Assembly (NCBI RefSeq): GCF_009730915.1
Contig: NC_052472.1
Coordinates: 434,001 to 498,000, forward strand
Direction: 5' to 3'
DNA from: Dioscorea cayenensis subsp. rotundata
Lineage: Eukaryota; Streptophyta; Magnoliopsida; Dioscoreales; Dioscoreaceae
DNA length: 64,000 nucleotides
Part shown: positions 1 to 13,000 of the stretch, in pieces
Position numbering within the stretch: the stretch's first letter is position 1
How the letters are laid out: each line of letters starts with the position of its first letter
The notes under the pieces: generated by a model
Told to the model about the DNA's origin: nothing
Database searches by the model: none
Seen by the model: only the letters and a program-made list of their open reading frames with translations
Position numbers and translations under genes: made by a program

Positions 1-2139
1 TTAAATAAGCCCAAAATTCATGTATTTTGATATTTTTCTACGAATTTTGCAAATAAATCCCCAAGTTTCTTTTATATTTCTCACGAACTTTGCAAATAGA
101 TCCTTGACAATTTCTCTTTTCGCATTTTTTTCATAAACTCACAACCAAACTTCTAAAAGTTCATCTTTTATTATAAATTCTACAAATTGGTAGTATTTCT
201 TTTAGATTTCAATAAACATTATCTTCATTTACTGATCACAATAATCATTATTTTCAAAAGCTTAGATAAGCACAAGAACATAACTAATTTCCTATCTCTT
301 TCTGTTCTTGTTCTATTCGCATTCATGTTTCATGGAATTCCCTTTTTTTTTTTTAATAATTTAAACTCAAATTTGATAGTGTATATATATATATATATAT
401 ATACTTTTGATATTGGTTGACAATAAAGTATGCTTTCTTCCGTGTGAGGTCATCACACCCTCCTCTCTTTCTAAATTTCGCTTGAATTTTCCTTTTTTTT
501 TTTCCCTTCCATTTTCATTCTTATCCAAATCCTACCATCTGCCTGGTTTTGTTTCATAGGTCCGACATCAATTTTTTTGAATCTTCAATTTAATATTTAA
601 ATTTCATTATCTTATATACTCTTTTTTTATAAAATTTAATTTACATCCAATTATTTAAAATTCAATTTTAGATGTTGGTTGTTAACTCAGTATTGCATGC
701 TCTATGGCACCTCACTAGTTGAAATTAAAAATTTAAACATAAATGTCAAATTCATATATATATTGACAAAGAAATCTTGTTGATCCCTCAATTGATTGAT
801 AAAATATCGCCAAAAATTAAAAGAGAATTGATATTGAATGTTTATGTGCCTTTTTTAACACCTGGAACAATAAATGGACAAGTTCATCTCATTGTCATAT
901 GTCCTTTTTAATGCTTCCAAGTCTAACATGTGATTAATGTTTATCAAAAATTTAAGGTGCAATAAAAAAGAATGAGTGCAAGTTTCATAATAAAGATGGA
1001 TTAAATATTAATGCACTGTATTTGTTTTTTTAAAAAACATAGACTAATTTCTAATATATCTAATATTTGAATTAATATAATAAAATAACATATAGAATTG
1101 ATGTAGAGGTCCTTTTCATAATTACACAAGACTTGGACTCTTTGAATTTTTTGCCAACACTTGTCATCAAATTGTGTTCATTTTGACGCTATATATGAAA
1201 AGAAAGACTATGTAATACTATGTATAATAAAATAAATAAATAAAGTTAGGTAAGTTATCATGGTTAGGTAAGTTATCTTTGTAGAAGAAAGATAAGATGG
1301 ATGACTCATTGCTTTGAAATAAGTCATTGATATATATATATATATATATTTATAAGATGCGCCAATTGGTCTCTTAATAGTTAATACATGTTTATGGATA
1401 AGATCTTATGGGTGCCTATCCATAAATCAAAAAGAGTTCATTTATTTCCTTGTAAATTTATTTATTTTATAATTCACATTAATTTTTTAAATTTTTTAAA
1501 AGATAAAAAATTAGTAACCTCTTTCGCATTTATTTTATAAAGACCACCTACATAATAACCTAGCTGTTTGGATAACCATGACTCCAATTAATTTTTTTTT
1601 TAATTTTCACAATGTTGTTTTTTTTTAATTTATTTATATTTATAATAATTTTATATATAAAAAATATGAAACAATATAAATAAATATATATATATATATA
1701 TATGAGATCCCATCATTTAGGAAACATCTATCTATTTCCAATCAACACCACCTCCACTGAAATATCACTCTCTCAACCAATTCAACCTCACCGATGTCGG
1801 CAAATTATATATAATGTAAATTTTGATAAAGAAGATATGAATGGACCAAAACACCCCTACCGTGAAAGGCTGTCTATGCACGTGTGTCTTTGCCATCATA
1901 AATCCGAGCCTATCTATTGACAGTTTTGAAACATTTATTTATATATATATTGTGTTTATCTTTAAAAAGAAACCCTCCCCAAATTTCCCACCTATCTCTT
2001 CATCAATATTTGATCACATATTAGGGAAATTACAAAGCCATCTTTGCATTCAAAGGATCATCTTCAACTTTTGTATATATATATAATATATATATAGCAT
2101 TTTATCACAAAGATCAATATCAAATTCTCAAAAGAGATC
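1..2139. other. AT-rich intergenic DNA upstream of BCAT
   Basis: No gene seen. The stretch is very AT-rich with poly-T runs and (TA)n microsatellites near 380-402, 1331-1350 and 1684-1703. The short open frames here are low-complexity and have no recognisable domain. The last few hundred bases presumably contain the BCAT promoter and 5' UTR; TATA-like tracts are too abundant to choose one. Confidence 0.7.
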
Positions 2140-5100
2140 ATGCTTGTGAGGCGTGTTGTTAGTACCACTTCTTTTCCCAAATTGTTTGGATGTTCTTACT
2201 CTTCCTTTTCTAAGGTTTGTCTTCTTCTTTTTCTTCTTTTCTACATCATCATCATCATCATCAACATCATCATCATCTTCACCTTATTATTAATTTTATT
2301 CTATAATTTTGGTGTTTGTTTTTCTTTGCTATGATTTGATGATTTGAACTATATGTACATATATATATGGTATGTAGATTGGAAGTTTTGCTTCTTATAC
2401 TTCAAGTCCTGCATCTTCATTGAGCCCCAAACATGAGGAATATTCATACAGGTAACATCTCCCCTTTTTATTTCTTTCTTTCTCATCTTCAATTTTTGAA
2501 CAAGATTTTTCAACAATAAATTTCAATTTTTAGTGTGCAATCCAAACTTTAAATTAAAAAAGAAAAAATAAATCAATATCTTATCTTTAATTACGATTTT
2601 CAATTGTTCCAATTTATTATTTTCGTTTTTACAAATAAGAGTTAAGTGCTTTCATAGGAAGACAGGCTGTGGTACTTGTTGTCTATTAATAAATAAAAAT
2701 CAGGCATGCATAAACGTGTAATAATATATATATATATATATATATTTTTTTTTTATGTGAGTTTTTAAATTTCATCTCAAATCTGTTCAAATCAAACAAA
2801 GAATTTGATACCGATAAATTTAAAAGCCGTTAGTTATTATGGATAAACTGCACTAATTTTTAAGAATCTAAATTTTTTTTCCATGAATTAATCCCAAATA
2901 ATTGGGGTCTTTTTCTTGAATTGCACATAGAATTGCCTTCTAGAATGTTTCCTTTATATAGGGAATTTTTTCATGTTACATCAATTACATTTGCTTTACA
3001 AGAATAAAAATTTAATATTAAAAATTTAATATTAAAAATTTAATATTTAACAGGAATGAAAATGAGCTTGCGGAGATAAATTGGGATGAGTTAAGATTTG
3101 GTCTAGTCCCAACTGATTGCATGTATGTCATGAAAAGTTCTCAAGATGGTGAGTTCACTCATGGTGAGCTCAGAAACTTTGACAATATCAAACTAAACCC
3201 ATCTTCAGGGGTATTAAACTATGGTCAGGTTAGCAATATCAATTTATATTCATATATTAATGAAGTTGATTTAATTGATTACCATTTTTTTTTATATATA
3301 TATAAGACTCCAGTAGGGGCGGATCTAGCATGGGGCAGTAACTGTAGTTGCCTTTACTGAAATCTGAGAAGTCTTTTATATATTTGTAAAAAAAATTTTA
3401 AATTTGTTTCTAGTAGTATTGAAAAATATAAGATATAGAACTTTTTTTTAAATGGCATATGAGAACAATTTTATTTTAAAAAGTTAAATTTAACTAAAGT
3501 TAGATAAATCTTGCATTGACCTATAACAGTAAAGAAGTAATTTTTCTTTCATAAGGAAAGATATTTGCATGTGTTTTAGTAGTCCAACTCCATCTTTTAT
3601 TAGTGGCTACAGGATTATCAAGCATAGCATTTGAAAGAGTTTTTTTTTAATAATGAGAATTTTGAAAAATCACTTGCACAACCAAATGGAAAATTCTTAA
3701 AAGAATGATTATTTTTTTACGTGTAAAAAAAATATATTTTATAATATTAGTAATAAAAAAGATTTATTTTTATATGAAAAAAAAACTTTTGATTCACTTG
3801 AGTTAATTAGATTTTTTTTATATGTAATTTTAGTTTGTCCCCATTCAATAAAATTCCTGGATCTGTCCTTAAGCTCTAGTATCTCGTCTTGCGATCAAAT
3901 TTTAAACTTTAATAATTATAATATATATATATATTGTTTTATTTGAAAATAAAAAAAATAAAACAGGGATTATATGAGGGCTTGAAAGCAAGTAGGAAAA
4001 GGGAGGAAGGAGGACTTTTATTATTTAGGGTGGAAGAGAATGCAATGAGGATGAAGATGGGTGCTGACAGGATGTTCATGCCATCACCTTCTCTGGACCA
4101 ATTCATTCATGCTGTCAAGCTCACTGTGCTAGCCAACAAGAGATGGGTTAGACATCTTTCTTTTTTATTTGTCTTCTTGTTCTTCTTGTTATATATATAT
4201 ATATATATTAATAATTAATAAAACATAAATAAAATGTTCTTCATATACTATATGGAGGAAAGTGACAGTAGGTCCTTCTCACTCTTGCAGTTCTCTAAAA
4301 TATCTTTTAAATTCTTTTAAATTCATTAATTCTATGAAACATTCCTTATTTTAAAAATGTTTAGGTTTAAATCTAAGTCAATTAAGGTAAGATGGCTTTT
4401 CTTTCCCAAATATTGATTTTTATATGTATAATTTGTTATCCCAAAGTTTAATGTGTCACTTCTAGTTATGAATAGTTATACTTGTGTGATCTCATTTGAA
4501 TTATTTAATTTGATAATTATTAAACAGGTTCCACCTCACGGGAAAGGTTCATTATATGTTAGACCATTGCTAATTGGAAGTGGACCCATACTTGGTCTAG
4601 CCCCTTCACCAGAGTACATGTTCTTGGTCTATGCTTCACCTGTTGGTAACTATTTCAAGGTCTCTGTACATTTTGCTCTTCAAATTATCAATAATATATA
4701 TATATATATATATAAGTGATTAGCCCTATATACATCAGGGGCATGCACACAAGACTGAAATTGATCATCTAGTCCGAATGTCTTTTCTCCGTGGTATGAG
4801 GTTTCGGTAGTAAACCTGCACTCACAACCAAGATTCGTTACCACTATTATATACAACGAGACTCGAACTTGAGATCTTTTAAATGTCTCATACTTGTTTT
4901 TTACAATAAAATCAATACCGCTGTGTTATGAGTCATTTTATTAATAAAGTCATCACTCATTTTTGCAATATATATATATATATAAAACTATTTGTTTACA
5001 TAGCCAAAAATAATTAAAATTAACAATTAAAATTTTAATTTAGATGAGTTCTTATTAAAGTACTATATCAGTTTATGTCAACACTTATATTTATATTTAT

Positions 5101-6880
5101 TTTATCAAATAAATTAAATTTAAATAAAAATGAAATAATAAAATTTATTTTATTGTTGTAAAATTTGGAGTTGATTCAAGTATTTACTATTATACTAATA
5201 TATTTTTTTTATACAGGAGGGTTTAGCACCAATAAATTTATTAGTAGCAGATAAAACTCATAGAGCTATGCCCGGTGGAACTGGTGGTGTAAAAACAATT
5301 TGTAATTATGCACCGGTATGAAATATTACCATCTTGATTTTAATTATAATTTTATCATTTTTTTAATATATATATATATATTTATTTATTTTAAATTATT
5401 GATAGGTGTTGAAGGCACAAATGCAAGCAAAATCAAAAGGATTCAGTGATGTTTTATTTCTTGATGCTGTGAATAACAAGTATTTGGAGGAGGCATCATC
5501 ATGCAACATATTCATAGTCAAGGTTCTAAATAATTTTAAATATAATTTTAATTTAAATACCAATTATAAAAAATGTGTATATTTAGAATATATTAACATG
5601 ATATTTGTTGTCATAATAAGTAATTAATTTAATTAATGTTTTTTTTTTAATTTTCAGGGAAATGTGATATCCACACCAGCAACAAATGGAACCATTCTTC
5701 CTGGCATTACTAGAAAAAGTATAATTGAAATTGCTAGTGATCTTGGCTATCAGGTTAACAACTCTTCCAATTTTAATTAAAATTATAATTAAAATTATAA
5801 ACATTTTTGGAAGCACAATATTATTCCTCAGTTAAGCAATTTTTTTATTTTGATTAATTTAGTTTTAAACTTAAAAAGCGAAAAAAGAAAAAAAAAAAAA
5901 TTCAAATTCACTATTTTTTACTTTTATTAGTTCACATATGTTGACTTTAATTGAACTATAAATGCTTGTGTTAAAACACTTCTCTATAAACCTCCCTTTG
6001 GGTTTTTCCTTAAAAAAATGTTTATTTTTATAAAAAAATATATATATTTTGTGTTTTTCTGATGTTTTTTTTTTTTTGCAAAATTATTTTTAGAGTGAAA
6101 AATATATTTGACAAATTTTTTTTAAAAAAAATATAAATTAAATGCTTATTTTCATAAACACCTCCATAGTGACCCTTACCAATCCTAGTTAAGTAGTCAA
6201 AGTCGTAAAAGCGCTTGGTAATGCATGGTAGATTCGAGTTCAAAACACTGTGCTTGTAGTACTATTTATAATATTATTTAGGCGGTTTTTTATCCTAAAT
6301 ACTATTTATGTTATATGTACATGATGAATTTTCATTATCTTGTATGGCGTTTAATTTAGTTAATAAGTCTCTAGGGATTGATAAGTTACTGTAACTAATA
6401 CACATTTGTATGTGTATATCATTTGACAAACTCTTAAATTGGATCACTTATCATCTATTGTAAAAAAATGTCCTTATTTTAAGAAATTATTATTATTATT
6501 ATTATTATTAAATTTGTTGTTTGTTGAGATTGAACAGGTTGAGGAAAGGCTAGTGCCAGTAGAGGAATTAAGTGATGCAGATGAAGTGTTTTGCACTGGA
6601 ACTGCAGTTGTTGTGGCTCCAGTGGCCTCCATTTCTTATAATGATAAAAGGTATACATATATACCTTTTTTTTTATATCTAATTCCTATTTTTTTACTCA
6701 ATTTAGAGACAAATTATGATTTTATTATTATTATTATTATTATTTATGTTTTTGTGTGATTATTGTAGGTATACATTCAAGACAGGAAAGGAAACAGTGT
6801 CTAAAAGATTATACAATACCTTAACAGCAATTCAGATGGGTCTTGTTCAAGACAACAAAGGATGGACTTTAGAGATCTAA
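2140..6880 (+). CDS. BCAT: Branched-chain-amino-acid aminotransferase, probably organellar
   Basis: PLP fold-type IV enzyme that interconverts Leu, Ile and Val with their 2-oxo acids using glutamate/2-oxoglutarate. Ten GT-AG exons join in frame to 390 residues: 2140-2214, 2378-2451, 3054-3228, 3967-4146, 4528-4659, 5217-5315, 5406-5522, 5658-5753, 6538-6650, 6769-6880. Residues 1 to about 40 ([12 protein letters not shown]...) are basic and Ser/Thr-rich with almost no acids, like a mitochondrial or plastid presequence. The body has the plant BCAT landmarks: [42 protein letters not shown] with the PLP lysine at about 238, [18 protein letters not shown], and [15 protein letters not shown]. The C-terminus ([16 protein letters not shown]) is complete. 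Length is usual for a plant BCAT. Residue 241 is Cys where I expect Gly. Introns 3 and 5 carry transposon insertions. Family assignment is firm; targeting is inferred. Confidence 0.95.
3315..3872. mobile_element. hAT-like non-autonomous element in BCAT intron 3
   Basis: The left end begins AGGGGCGGATCTAGC and the right end, read from 3872 on the other strand, gives TTAAGGACAGATCCAGG, so the ends form imperfect terminal inverted repeats of the AGGGGCGGATC kind common in plant hAT MITEs. It is flanked by an imperfect 8-bp duplication, actccagt (3307-3314) and gctctagt (3873-3880), with two mismatches. The interior is AT-rich with no coding capacity. Inserted within the intron, it leaves both splice sites intact. 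Confidence 0.6.
4730..4985 (-). mobile_element. SINE-like insertion flanked by (TA)n in BCAT intron 5
   Basis: On the minus strand a tRNA-promoter B-box-like GTTCGAGTC lies at 4868-4860, and an A-box-like TAACACAGCGG lies about 50 bases upstream of it at 4928-4918. The segment is bounded by (TA)n tracts at about 4695-4714 and 4967-4984. This fits a decayed tRNA-derived SINE, but no tail or clean target-site duplication is visible, so the class is tentative. Confidence 0.35.
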
Positions 6881-7770
6881 TTAAAATTTTTCATTGTACT
6901 TTATATATATATATATATATAATTCTCTTATAATGTGGTTTATGAGCCTGCCTACCTAATAATAATATGAAATTATTGAAAAGTCCTTCAATAGTTACCA
7001 ATTTTCCTATGGGTGATTTTGACTATTCAAAATTTAGATCTCTATTTTTAAGGATAATTACCGTTTAAAATGAACCGGTGAATGTAATTAATTGTATATA
7101 TATACGTGTGTGTGGAGAGTTAATTATTAGAACTGTTCACAAGTGATGAGAGTTCGAATAACGGGTGATGACGTATTTCTAAAAATGTGAGTAATGGGTA
7201 AGGGTGGTCCTAATTCTCACATGTAGATAGGTCTCATCCACATTTACTCTACCAAAACTTGTGCACACCTCTGTATATATAAGTTATAGAGTGTATAAGG
7301 AAATACAATTTTTTTTTACAAATGTATATTAGAAATTAAACATTGTTGTGGCACTCATACAAAATAAATATTTAAATAAATACTTAAATAAACAAATAAA
7401 TAAGTAAATAATTGAATAAAAATCAATAGAATGCATTCACATAAATATGAAAGTAGGTTACAACAGAAAATTTAAGAATTTGCACTTAATTATGAAGAAA
7501 TAAGAAATTTTATCCATAAATACAAAAGTTTTCCAAAGTAGTATATAAATAAAATATATGAACCACAAAAACAAAATTTCATAAAAATACAAAAAAAAAA
7601 AATACAAAACTAATAAATTAAATTATCATCAATCTAATAAGGTGACCCTCACAAAGCCATTAACCTAATAATTCCTTTTTTTTTTAAATTATGATGTAAA
7701 AAGACCAAGTTACCCCTAAGGAGATAAAACAAATAGAGCTCTGTGAAGAGGAGGAGAAGAAGCTCCAGCA
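6881..7770. other. Intergenic region between BCAT and EMB1273-like gene
   Basis: Contains the BCAT 3' UTR, a (TA)n tract near 6903-6920, and AT-rich sequence with A-rich runs up to the next start codon. A degenerate segment with a B-box-like gagttcgaat near 7150 may be another old SINE trace. No gene seen. Confidence 0.6.
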
Positions 7771-9747
7771 ATGGCTGCGGCGCTGGCCGCCATTGGCCCC
7801 CTCTCATCCCCTTCTTTGGTGCCTCCGTTGAGGGTAAAGTTCTCATCTTTTTGCCCTTTTCATGGTGGTTTTACTGTTGGTTCTCTTAATTTCTGTCTCT
7901 TGTTAGGTTATTTGATGTGGAACAATGTTTGACATTCTTGGTTGGTTTTGCGAGTCTGTGGCATTTGAATTTTGTTGTCTTATTTGTTCAAAAATGCTTT
8001 TTTGTTGGTGTGGATGAGGTGATGATCTTTGGGATACTATGAATTTTCTTTCTTTTTCATGTATCTCTTTGAATTTGAGTTTTTGTTGGAGGATTTCTTC
8101 AAAGTGTTTGTTTTGATGTTGATGAGGTGATGATGAAATTTTTTGTTGAGGTTCAGTTTGACCTATGAATTTTTTTTTCTTGGTGGATGATTTTTGATAT
8201 GGAGCAAGGCTTGAGATTCTTGGTTGCTTCTATGAATCAGTGTGAGATTCTTTGTTTGATTGTTGCTTGGTGTGCTTGGTGTTGGTTTTAGAAATTTTTT
8301 TTTTTAATTTTGTGGGGATTTTGATTGTGGAGGAAAGCATGAGATGCATGAATCATGCTTCTATGTGACATTTTGATTTCAAGTTGTTAACCCAGTTTAT
8401 CTTTGGGAGACAATAAAATTGTCAAATTTTATGCAGTTTGTGGCATAGTGTTTTTAGGGTTTTCTTGTGTGCTTTATTAACCTTATCAGCAAGACTATGC
8501 TTCTAACCAACAGGACTTGATCATAAGTTGCCAAAACTCGATGATATTTGAGAGGCAATGAAATCCTCAAACTTTTCTTTTGCCATGTTTTTAGTTTCCA
8601 ACTTTGTGGCATGCATTGCTTACTTTGTTTGCTTTCTTAGGGTTTTCGTTATGGGTATATTACCTAAATAAATTGATCTTAAGCTGTTAAACCCTACTGA
8701 TCTCTAAGGGACAATGAAATAACCAATCTCCTCTCTCAAAAGCCCAGAAACTTTCTAATTTTGTGGCCTGATATTATTTAGATTCTCTATTTTTTTTGGT
8801 TTATCTTGTGTGTTGTGGGTTTATTGCTTTTGTTTCCAGGATGATGCTTTTTGAAGAGTGATGATCATAACAAAAAGTTTTAGTTAGAACTTGCAATTAT
8901 ATGAATCTCAGCAAGTGTTTTTTTGAGCAAATGTTGCTAAGATTACTGTTTCATTTGTTTGGATGAACATACAATTGATTTTTGTATTCCTTTATATCTT
9001 CTTGCTTGCAGGTGGAGGTCGGCAAGAATCAGAGAAATAGAACTTTTCAACATTGTTCACTTGGTTCACGTTCTAATAATCATCGTCTGTGTACAATAAA
9101 ACTCATACGAGCAACAGCTGTGGAGCATTTTGGCGAACCTACCAAGTTTACAGACCACCGGAATAATTTAGCTCAACATGTATGGAATGCCACCGTGAAG
9201 CGAGTAAAATATTTCCCGTGGAATGAAGCTAAAGATCTGGCTCTAATTCGATTTCTTCATCTTGCAAAGAATGCTGCAAAGTGGTCCTTTATCGCAATCT
9301 TCATTTTTGGCCCCGCATCAGATGTTTACTTGTCTATTGCAAGAAATAAGGAGCTGATGATCCCAATTGGTCTATTCATCGGTGTGATACTGGCTGACAT
9401 TATCAAGGAATCATCGGTTGAATTCTTTCAACAGAACTTAAAGGTCAATTCTGTGTTATATTTTGCTGTTATACATCTAATTGCATTCAAGCAACTCATA
9501 TTCAAGAGCTCTTGTTTTTGAACAGGATAAGGAAACTACTTGGCAACTTATCGGAGTTGGGTTCATTTTCATTCTTGTCAAATTAATTTCTTTGAGTTTA
9601 AATCTGCAAGGGCGCGTACTTCTTTCTCATATCTGCAATGGTGGCTTAATGCAAGTCTTGTGGCTGATGAAAAAAAAGCAACAAACCAAAGACGATAAAG
9701 ATCACGATGAACAAACATTGGATGCTCCAATAACTAATAATTTCTAG
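7771..9747 (+). CDS. Small plastid-type membrane protein, EMB1273-like
   Basis: Three exons (7771-7833, 9012-9443, 9526-9747) join in frame to 238 residues. The first exon encodes an Ala/Pro/Ser-rich start (MAAALAAIGPLSSPSL) and the next stretch is basic and Ser/Asn-rich, together resembling a chloroplast transit peptide. The mature part has three hydrophobic segments: around WSFIAIFIFGP, MIPIGLFIGVILADI, and LIGVGFIFILVKLISL. It then has GRVLLSHICNGGLMQVLWLM and a hydrophilic Lys/Asp-rich tail ending in NNF. The ELMIPIGLFIG and NGGLMQVLW blocks remind me of the Arabidopsis EMBRYO DEFECTIVE 1273 family, whose biochemical role I do not know; that match is from memory. Intron 1 is 1.2 kb. A polyadenylation-type AATAAA is at 9942-9947. 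The 3' end converges on the OSCA gene, 286 bp away. Confidence 0.8.
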
Positions 9748-10033
9748 GACTTTGCTCAATTTCATAACTAGAGCAAATCTAAAACTTTTGTTGGCGGGAT
9801 TTTAAATCAATGTATGGTGTTTTTGTGAATGTCGAATCTGATAATCATTTCTGCAATTGTATTCTGACTTGTATGTACACTTACTGACGATCCTGTTATA
9901 TCTAATCGAAACAAATTGAAGAATTGTCGTTACATGTATGGAATAAAATGTGCCACATGGTATGCATATCCTAGAAACTAATTGGTTCTTCAGTCTTTAC
10001 TCTTGGAGATCATCGGTCGGCCTTCATGTTCAT

Positions 10034-13000
10034 CTAGATTTGTTGTGTCTGCCGGGAATTGGCATCATGTACGTCTCTGTTTATTGTGTCTGCCGGAAAT
10101 TGGCTGTAAATTGAGTGTAGCATCTGGTGAATCTCTTCCATTCTTCCATGTTTTTCATCATCTCTATCCTTCTCAATCAGATCCTGCAGGAAAACAACAG
10201 ATTTGATTTTTAATGTTTTTAATCTTTTGAGTTTGAGATTTTCGTATCGAAATCAGATAAAATGTTATTATTACCTGAGCAGAGAAATTCGAGAAAATTG
10301 GACTGAAACGTTGCCTGCAATACTCATTGAAAAGAAGCGTGCAGATCAACAATGGAACAGTGAAACTCATCGTCACCGGTGACTTCTTTGTACCGAAAAC
10401 TCCGAGAGCAATTATCTGAGTGAGAATAAGAGAGAATACTGTTGTGTTGTGCACAATTGGCCAGATTTGCCCTTGTGTTTCATATTTCGAGCAGTATACA
10501 TTTATTATCTGCAAGCATTATCGAAACTCAGTTACATTACTCAAGATAGTTTCTACATTGAAATGAACAATTCAATTTCATGCCAATGAATGATCAGAAA
10601 AATCAAATGCAATTGAAGACTCATACACGACAAGTTGATAATCTGTGAAGAGAATTTCTAACGCACCTGGTTGCGATACACGACATAACCAAAGAAGAAG
10701 TAGAAGAGCAGAAAAGGCAGAATTAATGGTGCCAATATGGAACAAGTGAAACCAAGCAACCCAAAAAGGAGAAGCTTGGGAACTTCAGTATGATACGGAA
10801 ACGATGGCACAGAATTTGGGTCGTCTTTAACTCTGAATACATACTTACTTACTGCATTATATACAAGTGCAAATAGTTGTAGAACTTCAGAAGCTAAACT
10901 CACCCAACCGGATGTCAGAACATAAGTAATGAAAAAAGTTGCCTGCATTAGAGAAGCAGATCAAAGTTTCTGAAGCAATACATTCAAATGTGCATCGATA
11001 AAACTCAATCTCGATTAAAAGCACTAACCTGTCTTGGAACAGCTTTGGCAAGCAGGATGGGAATGCTTTTTGGAGTAGTAATGGCATCCAATTGGCTGAT
11101 TACAGATCCAGATAAAACATTAACGAAGAATATATTCCAAATGGTGAATGAGATTACTTTGAAACATGCACTCTTTTTTCTTCCGCTGCGAGAGATCCAT
11201 CCTTCCATTGCAGAAAATAGCATCATTGTCGGCGGCACCATATAAAAGAAAAGTTGCAGAATGACACTAGGGAGATAGCCGGTTACAAGCTGCGTCATCA
11301 CAGTCCTGATGCAAACATATATGAAAATATACGATTAGGAAGGATAGTGTGAAGAAAAGATAAATGTGCTGCAGTTACTTACTTTGCGAGTATTGCTTTC
11401 AGAAATGGGAACATTTGCTGTAATTTATCAAGTTGAGTTAGGCCTTGTACAAAAGTAACAGGGATAAGAAACAGAAACATGAAGACAATGCTGGCTAGAA
11501 GAACTGTTATTTGTCGAAGCCAGAGTTGTCGGTATGGTATCCAAAGATTTGACCAGTAAACATCATGTGGTTCAGGAGCTAGATCAGTGACCCATAACAT
11601 TGGATTAGAGGATTGTAGAAGCTGTGTACCAATTACTGCAGCATAACGGGTCTTGAAGAAAACAAAAGCAGCCAAACACTCCTACAACAAGAACATCAAA
11701 ACTGTGAGCAATCAATGTGTTGTTAGACAGACAGGCATCATGATAAGTAACAAATGAACCTGGAATTAATAACCTTTGCCTTTGTGCGTGAATCTGAATT
11801 ATTAGGACATGGTTTCTTCTCATCAGGCTCAAATTCATTACGGTAGAGCTGGAAAGAATCAGAAGTTCCTCCACAAAGACCACATCTGTATGTAATAGGC
11901 ACACAAGTTTTGCTGATTGCAGTGCTCTTCAGACGAACTAAATTCTTATATACCCACTCTGCATTAGACTGCAAATGAGAAAAATTCGGCTATGAAACAA
12001 TATTGCTCAAAGTAACAAGTGAGGAACATGTATAGAATGCATGCAGTCAAATAACGTGAATAAAATGTCGATGTTCTTGATGTAATATTTTCTAAAAAGT
12101 AGATGCCGGAAAATTTGAACGAGTATGAACAAGTGATGAACTTGTGAAGGAATGATGGTCTGAAATCTTATCATTGCAATATGTTAATGATAAACTCAAA
12201 CTTCAGATTGCTTAAAGAAAATATATCCGAACCATAAGTCTTTGAACTTTTCCAGTTCGATAAACTACTTGATGAGATAAATAACTTGATGCATGGTAAT
12301 TCATAAAGAATTTTTGGACAGCATCACTGATTGACTCCCCGTTTTCCTGTGGGATAGCACGGACAAGAACTGCAAAATGACTGTAATTTGTAGGAGATTG
12401 TATAATATGAGACAGCCTCATGCTGGCAATGTTCTTATACTCCTGGAAAGCATAAGAAATTAATCCAATTTTGAGATTAAAATAAAAGGATATAAAAGTT
12501 TATATCATATAAATGATTTAATGAGGAATTCACACCAGATTGAAACAACTTACAAAGTAAAGTAGAATACAAGCGGAAAATGATATGATATACAAAGCCA
12601 AACAATGCACCCACAGCCTGCAATACATTCTGTCAATAACTGAGTAAAAAACATCACAAGATGAAAATTTCCTTCAAAAAAGAATCCAAGACAACACTAT
12701 GCATGGGAAAACCGGATACCATTTCATCTGAATTCAAAGCCTTGCATGCATAGAACATCAAAATTGACTCCTAAATACCACTGTTTAAAATTCCATTTTG
12801 ACGTTTCTTCTTCTTCGTTTTTATAATTCATACAAATCTAGTGAAAACTAATCCAAGAACTATCTCAATATCAAACTAAGTTCTAATTTTCATAACATAT
12901 GGGTATAACTCAAAAGAAAAGTTATCATGACTAGACATCCACAAGGTCAAATGACCACAAAACTACGACAAATTGAGCTGTGTTTAAGATTGATAACATT

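Noticed and set aside
187-420. Short open frames ending in IYIYIY strings here and at many other sites
   Set aside because: Translations of (TA)n microsatellites, not genes.
6165-6270. tRNA-like box A/B spacing with gattcgagttc in BCAT intron 8
   Set aside because: Too decayed to call a SINE or tRNA; no cloverleaf can be drawn.
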